This document shows positions 59,182 to 64,000 of a DNA stretch of 64,000 bases, piece by piece (within the stretch, counting starts at the first letter, position 1; each line of letters opens with the position of its first letter). The notes under the pieces were generated by a model, which was not told the DNA's origin, made no database searches, and was given only the letters and a program-made list of their open reading frames with translations. A program made the translations under genes and the position numbers. Origin of the DNA: Selaginella moellendorffii (taxonomy: Eukaryota > Streptophyta > Lycopodiopsida > Selaginellales > Selaginellaceae); NCBI RefSeq assembly GCF_000143415.4, contig NW_003314321.1, positions 752,736 through 816,735 of the forward strand, written 5' to 3'.

Positions 59182-59355
59182 TGAGGGCCAAGTGTACAGT
59201 TACAATGTTGTATATTAATATTAGCGTAATAGAATTTTCGTAGCCATCGAATTGGTTTCAATCTGGACCACTTGCTCCTATATATAAACTAGGGTTTTTG
59301 GGTTAATTAATATGCATATTTTCTGTATTCCTTTTCTATATTCCAAGCACTCACA
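59182..59355 (+). repeat. Gypsy left element, 3' LTR
   Basis: 174 bases beginning TGAGGGCCAAGTGTAC and ending GCACTCACA. Confidence 0.85.
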
Positions 59356-59393
59356 AAATATGTAATAATATAATAAATATTTAAAATTATTTT
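59356..59393. other. 38-bp AT-only spacer between inverted Gypsy elements
   Basis: These bases contain almost only A and T and separate the 3' ends of two opposed elements. It forms the loop of a potential stem with arms of about 4.6 kb or more in this window. Confidence 0.8.
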
Positions 59394-59565
59394 TGTGAGT
59401 GCATGGAATATGGAAAGGGAATACAGAAATGTGTATATCAATTAGCCCAAAAACCCTAGCTTATATACAGGAGCGAGTGGTCCAGATTGAAACCAATTCG
59501 ATGGCTACCAAAATCCACTACGCTAATATTAGTATACAGCATCGTAGCCGTACACTTGGCCCTCA
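59394..59565 (-). repeat. Gypsy right element, 3' LTR
   Basis: 172 bases, inverted relative to 59,182-59,355 and similar over its full length. Confidence 0.85.
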
Positions 59566-59677
59566 CATCATCCCCTCCTCTCGGAATAGTAGAAGGCCGT
59601 CAGGGTTCTCTTGTAGATGGGCCGGGATCTGGAGGAACGTCAGGAGGAGGCATCGGTGGATCTGTAGACGGTATTAA

Positions 59678-60031
59678 CTACTCCTGATCCCTTTGTATGA
59701 AGCGTTTTAACTGTTGCACATGCACAATCTCCGGAGGATCGGCTTGCTGAACGTCATGCCGAACCTCATAAACTTGTGGTCCAACTTGCTGCAACACCCG
59801 ATACGGTCCTTTCCACTGCGCAAGGAGCCCCTTAGATAAACCACGTACTGTAAGATGGGGAAAACGGACTAACACCAAATCATCCATTTTGTACTCCGCA
59901 GGTGGACGATGATGGGAATTGTAGCGCCGTTGTTGTCCCACTTGTACGCGGCCTAAGTGTTCAGCAGACTCTGCTCGGACAAGTGGAAGAATGCTTGTCA
60001 AATATTGATCCCATGACCTAGCATCAGGAGC
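59678..60031 (-). pseudogene. Gypsy integrase C-terminal part after a TGA stop
   Basis: It stays in the pol frame after the TGA at 60,032-60,034. It contains the integrase C-terminal module (DDLVLVRFPHL, QWKGPYRVLQQVGPQVYEV), a GPY/F type, ending at a TAG after RDQE where the left copy has CAA. No chromodomain follows. Confidence 0.8.
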
Positions 60032-63000
60032 TCATGGCATTCGCGAAGGTAAACCCAGCTCTGTTGGTAATATTGGATCATGACCATATAGAAGTTTATA
60101 TGGTGAAACACCAATAGAACTCTGCACCCCTGTGACATAGGCATACCGAAGAGACAGCAAATAACCATCCCAATCCGAATGTTGAAAGTTCACATACTTC
60201 TCAATCATCCCTTTGAATGTCCGAACGAGCCGTTCCACCAGACCGTCTGATTGTGGATGATAAGCACTCGTAAAAGTGTGGCGTATCCCCAACCGAGATG
60301 TCAAAACATGAAATACCTCAGCCATAAATGCAGGACCATTATCCGAAAGAATCCGCTCTGGACAAGAATGCTGGAACACCACTCGATTGAGGAGAAAGTA
60401 TCCAACAGCAGTTGCAGAGGCACTAGCAAGAGCACCAACTTCCACCCAATGAGTCAAGTAGTCAGAAGCAATAATAACATACTCATTGCCAGCAGTCGAT
60501 CGCGGAAAAGGTCCCATAAGATCAAACGCCACCAACTCAAACGGACAAGAAACTGCAATTGACTCCAACCGTCCTTCCGCAGCACAAGGGGGAGTATTAC
60601 GAGCTTGGCACCAAACGCAGCTACGCACATACCGGATAATATCACGTCGCATCTCTGGCCAATAGAAAGACCTGCGCAGCTTCTCGGTGACACGATGGTG
60701 TCCCATATGCCCACCTAAAATAGGAGAATCATGGTAGGCATGGAGAAACCACGGAATAAATACCGAAGGCACCACCAGCCGTAAATGATCATCAGGATCC
60801 GTCCCCACAAAATAAAGAAGGCCATCTTCAAGGCGATATTGAGAATGTAAATGCCGAAAAGGCAAGTCATCAGCAAGTGATGCAGGATTCTCAAACCCAT
60901 CTCGAAGCCTTCGAATCCACGGCTCAATCTTTTGAGCCTCGCGAACCTCATCAAGAGAAGGTAGATCTTGCTCTACACCCTGTGGACACTGAACGTCAAG
61001 GACAGCAACCGCCGACGGCACAGAATCCTCATCTAGAAAATCCACAGATGCTGGAACAATAGGTTCGTCAGAAATATGAGAAGTGAGTGGAGAAGGAAGA
61101 GGAGCTCGAGAAAGGGCATCAGCATCAGCCATAGAACTCCCTGGGCGATGAACAACATTGAAATCATATATCTGAAGCTTCAAAGCCCATCGAGCCGTAC
61201 GACCAACCAGGTTCTTCCGCTTCAATAATGAAGTAACAGCAGCATGGTCACCTTCAAGTAACGTCCGAGAACCATGTAGATATGCATGAAGTTTTTCGAA
61301 ACCCCAGACTGCTGCTAAACACTCCTTCTCCGTCGTGGAGTAGTTCATCTCCGCTGGTTGTAATGTACGGCTTATGTATGCAATGGGATGGCGCTGACCA
61401 GGCACACTCGAGCTCTCTTGCATCAACACACTTCCAAGACCAATGTCAGAAGCATCCACGCGCAAAATAAAAGGTCGAGTGTAGTCAGGATATGCCAAAA
61501 CCGGAGGAGTCGTCAATAGCTCTTTGAGATTCACGAACGCCCGCTCACAATCGGGAGACCAGATGAAAGATGACGTTGATGACTTCAGCAACGCTCGCAA
61601 TGGTGTAGTGCGATCGGAAAGATGATCCACAAAACGACCGAGATACTGCACCTTACCCAAAAAGCGTTGCACATCATTCACACACTTCGGAGTAGGGAAC
61701 TTTAGAACAGCCACAAGTTTGTCAGGATCAACTTGCAAACCCTCACGAGAAATACGGTACCCAAGATAAGTTGTGTCCTTGGACCCAAACACGCACTTCG
61801 ACCGCTTCAGCTTTAAACCAACGTCGCGTAGCTGATCCAACACTTTACAAACATCACGAACATGCTCCTCCCACGTCCCCTCCGAGTGGATCAAGACATC
61901 ATCAATGAAGTCAGCCATCACCTCCGGCATATCGCAAAGAACCTCGTCCATCATCCGCTGAAAAGTTGCTGGAGCATTGTTCAAACCAAACGGCATCACC
62001 AAAAACTCGTACAAACCAAATGGTGTACGAAAAGCGGTCTTAGAAATATCTTCTTCGGCCATCGGTACTTGCCAATACCCAGAAGCAAGATCTAGCTTGG
62101 TGAACCAACGACTTCGCCCCAGACGATCCAAGAGATCAGCAGTGTGAGGAAGAGGGTACACGTCCGGGGTCGTCACTTCATTTAACGGACGATAGTTGAT
62201 GCAGAAACAAATACTCCCATCAGGCTTCGTCACAAGATGAGGTTCACATGCCCAAGGACTTCGCAACTTCCGAATAACACCCTTCTCCAACATCTCTTTG
62301 ACGTTTGCACGTAAAATCTTGATCTCCTTGGGTGACCGACGACGAACAGGAACCTTGATTAGACGAGCATCCCCGGTTGGAATGGGATGACGTGTGGCAA
62401 TCTTGGCCCCAGACGACAGGTCAAATTCAAAGAGATCAGAATACTCCTTCATGAGCTGGTCAACAGCTGCAACACAAAGATCATCAGAGGGATCGGAAAA
62501 GGGAAGAGCAGAACAAGATGGAAACACAAGAGGAAATAGTGGGGGAACAAAAGTAATGAAAGCAAAGGTAGAAGTAGAGGGACGAAGAGGTACAGAAGTG
62601 AGAGGAATGGATGAAACATAAGGAAGTATGAGACAAGGGGGAGAAGCCTCAAAGTCACACTTGGCATGATTGTGTTGCAACCAATCCATACCAAGAATGA
62701 GGTCAAAAGCTTGACTCGGCACCACCCGCAACGACTGCAACTCAAGCTCAAGATCGCCCACACGCACAACCAGGTCCGCCTCATCTTGTGCACATGCATG
62801 TGTACGGCCGTTGCCATAAAGAATGAAAACTGGATCCGCCACACGACGCAAGTGTAGACGACAACGTGTGGCAACAGGTCGAGCAATAGAAGATAAACTC
62901 GAACCTATATCAACCAACACGGAGAGAAGAATAGGAGACCTCTTGTTATAAAAACGAGCTTGGAAAGTAAACACTGGATGAACCGGTGCTGAATGAACCC

Positions 63001-63199
63001 CTTGATGATACTCCCGAAAGAAAGATGGAGGGGTCACTAACTTATTTGCGCAAGGTCCCTCCATTACTCGCGCGACTCCTCGTTTCCCAAATGCACCTCG
63101 GTATCCAAACCTTCCACCGCAGCAGCACCAACGGGACGTTGCTGACGCCAAGGTCTCCACCCAGGAAATGGAGGTCGCCAATCCGGAAAGCGCCGACAA
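60032..63199 (-). CDS. Gypsy pol polyprotein, 1055 codons open
   Basis: One long frame holds protease, reverse transcriptase, RNase H and integrase. The protease site is VDIGSSLSS (about residue 97), where Asp-Thr/Ser-Gly is expected, so Thr has become Ile. Reverse transcriptase (about 290-470) has KLDLASGYWQ, FRTPFGLYEF, MPFGLNNAPATFQ and the FIDD box (about 431). RNase H begins at LRVDASDIG (about 583) with EMNYSTTEKE. The integrase zinc site H-H-C-C (about 835-870), core AFDLMGP (893), SDNGP (953) and YHPQSDGLVERL (about 980) follow. The frame overlaps gag by 136 bases in another phase, so a frameshift would be needed. Expected role: making and inserting element DNA. Confidence 0.9.
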   Translation of the reverse strand: MSALSGLATSISWVETLASATSRWCCCGGRFGYRGAFGKRGVARVMEGPCANKLVTPPSFFREYHQGVHSAPVHPVFTFQARFYNKRSPILLSVLVDIGSSLSSIARPVATRCRLHLRRVADPVFILYGNGRTHACAQDEADLVVRVGDLELELQSLRVVPSQAFDLILGMDWLQHNHAKCDFEASPPCLILPYVSSIPLTSVPLRPSTSTFAFITFVPPLFPLVFPSCSALPFSDPSDDLCVAAVDQLMKEYSDLFEFDLSSGAKIATRHPIPTGDARLIKVPVRRRSPKEIKILRANVKEMLEKGVIRKLRSPWACEPHLVTKPDGSICFCINYRPLNEVTTPDVYPLPHTADLLDRLGRSRWFTKLDLASGYWQVPMAEEDISKTAFRTPFGLYEFLVMPFGLNNAPATFQRMMDEVLCDMPEVMADFIDDVLIHSEGTWEEHVRDVCKVLDQLRDVGLKLKRSKCVFGSKDTTYLGYRISREGLQVDPDKLVAVLKFPTPKCVNDVQRFLGKVQYLGRFVDHLSDRTTPLRALLKSSTSSFIWSPDCERAFVNLKELLTTPPVLAYPDYTRPFILRVDASDIGLGSVLMQESSSVPGQRHPIAYISRTLQPAEMNYSTTEKECLAAVWGFEKLHAYLHGSRTLLEGDHAAVTSLLKRKNLVGRTARWALKLQIYDFNVVHRPGSSMADADALSRAPLPSPLTSHISDEPIVPASVDFLDEDSVPSAVAVLDVQCPQGVEQDLPSLDEVREAQKIEPWIRRLRDGFENPASLADDLPFRHLHSQYRLEDGLLYFVGTDPDDHLRLVVPSVFIPWFLHAYHDSPILGGHMGHHRVTEKLRRSFYWPEMRRDIIRYVRSCVWCQARNTPPCAAEGRLESIAVSCPFELVAFDLMGPFPRSTAGNEYVIIASDYLTHWVEVGALASASATAVGYFLLNRVVFQHSCPERILSDNGPAFMAEVFHVLTSRLGIRHTFTSAYHPQSDGLVERLVRTFKGMIEKYVNFQHSDWDGYLLSLRYAYVTGVQSSIGVSPYKLLYGHDPILPTELGLPSRMP

Positions 63200-63996
63200 C
63201 GCCGATAAGTATGACCAACTTCATCACACACCCAGCAACGAACGTCACGGCCACAACCACGTCCTCGCCCTTGTCCTTGGACTCGAGTAGCAGCAGCATC
63301 AACCTCCATGGGAACAGGACCATCACTCATAGGAAGTGGAGCTGAAGGACGTGTAGCAAGAAGTGGAAGAGGCGACGTCTCATAACGTTGCGCCAAGCGA
63401 AGAGCATCGTCAAGAGTGGCAGGAGCAAGTGCATGCACAAGTCCGACAAGATCTTGACGAAGTGCTAGCCACAGCATTCCTAACTTGATCCGCTCCGACA
63501 TATTTGGCTCCACACGAAGCAAAAGACTTCGGAAACGAACGCCAAATTGCATCACCGACTCAGATGGCCCTTGGCGAAGACGATGCAATTGTTGGAAGGC
63601 ATCATCACAATCGTCGGCGTGTCCGAAGGCGCGTTTGAAGACGTCCGGAAGAACACTCCAATCGCCACGAGTAGCTGCGCTCAATCCATTGTACCACTGC
63701 AATGCCGTCCCTTGGAGACATGTGGGGAACTCACGCAAACGTCGAGCATCATCCCAAGAATGATATGTGGCAATCACCGTGAAGTGATCGAACTAATGGT
63801 ACACATCATCCCCAGGATTCCCACGAAAGAACTCCGGCCGAACGCGAGGATTGGCACCAAAAGCAGGAGGAGTTGTACCATGTGCCGTGAACGCCGTCAT
63901 CAACTGAGTTTGGTTGTTCAATTGCAAGCGCATAGCATCAAGCAATTGAACCAACTGCTGCTCTAGAGTCAAAGGAGGAGATTGCGGATCGGCCAT
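63064..63996 (-). CDS. Gypsy gag, one premature stop
   Basis: The ATG is at 63,994-63,996 (MADPQSPPLTLEQQL). A TAG at 63,793-63,795 interrupts the frame; the other two copies have TGG (Trp of YHWFD) here. The rest (to 63,064) carries the capsid-like part (YHSWDDARRLREFPTCLQGTALQWYNGL, QLHRLRQGPSESVMQF) and a zinc knuckle CWVCDEVGHTYRRC (CxxCxxxxHxxxxC) preceded by an Arg/Gly-rich linker. The knuckle would bind RNA. Confidence 0.85.
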
Positions 63997-64000
63997 GAAG

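Larger units (their letters stand above)
52926..59355 (+). mobile_element. Gypsy retrotransposon (left, decayed), with nested TRIM
   Basis: LTRs of 174 bp at 52,926-53,099 and 59,182-59,355 (TGAGGGCCAAG...CACTCACA). Gag starts at 53,333, the protease site is VDTSSSLS (54,410), and reverse transcriptase runs about 54,950-55,500 with FIDD at 55,400. RNase H is at 55,800-56,200, the integrase zinc knuckle at 56,600-56,690 and its core at 56,760-58,560, broken by the TRIM. The purine tract GAGAGGAGGGGATGATA stands before the 3' LTR. Dozens of stops occur, mostly at former CAA, CAG and TGG codons. Integrase follows RNase H, the Gypsy order. No target duplication is visible. Confidence 0.9.
59394..64000 (-). 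mobile_element. Gypsy retrotransposon (right, nearly intact), runs out of the window
   Basis: The 3' LTR is 59,394-59,565, preceded on the minus strand by the polypurine tract GAGAGGAGGGGATGATG. The pol frame covers 60,032-63,199 and gag 63,064-63,996. The 5' LTR lies beyond 64,000. It is much better preserved than its partner; I count three in-frame stops. Confidence 0.9.

Overview
The window is nuclear DNA of a land plant that still makes swimming sperm, most likely a lycophyte of the Selaginella type (inference). Plant-only genes are present: a CURT1 thylakoid protein, a class III peroxidase, a SPARK-type receptor kinase, tryptophan aminotransferase and PPR genes. They sit beside a gene for the ciliary transport protein IFT172, which flowering plants lack. 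Introns are mostly 50-75 bases, and the PPR genes are single-exon chains of 31-residue repeats with Ala-Tyr-Ala-Gln-(Asn/Ser)-Gly motifs, as in Selaginella.

Layout. 1-0.8 kb: 3' end of a tryptophan aminotransferase-related (TAR) gene plus a broken copy. 0.9-14.4 kb: a decayed Copia element (minus strand, 158-bp LTRs) inside an unidentified coding remnant, itself split by a very young 7.66-kb non-coding LTR element (LARD-like, LTRs about 1.75 kb, TSD GTGAC). 14.5-18.9 kb: a serine carboxypeptidase (SCPL) pseudogene and a strongly decayed Gypsy copy. 19-41.4 kb is gene-dense: P-loop NTPase with an embedded PHD finger, PPR, receptor kinase, LEA_2 protein, CURT1, NIPA-type Mg transporter, IFT172, peroxidase and a second PPR. 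41.9-52.6 kb: three copies of a convergent SCPL / mitochondrial ferredoxin cassette around an AMP1-type glutamate carboxypeptidase gene. 52.9-64 kb: two Gypsy elements tail to tail 38 bp apart, the left one carrying a tandem TRIM element.

The genes are not one pathway. Notable relations are two divergent pairs with short shared promoters (receptor kinase/LEA_2; NIPA/IFT172), reciprocal decay of the SCPL/ferredoxin cassette, and three Gypsy copies of graded decay. Exon borders were read by eye from GT/AG sites, frame and family similarity. Apparent frameshifts in the NTPase and CURT1 genes could be assembly errors.
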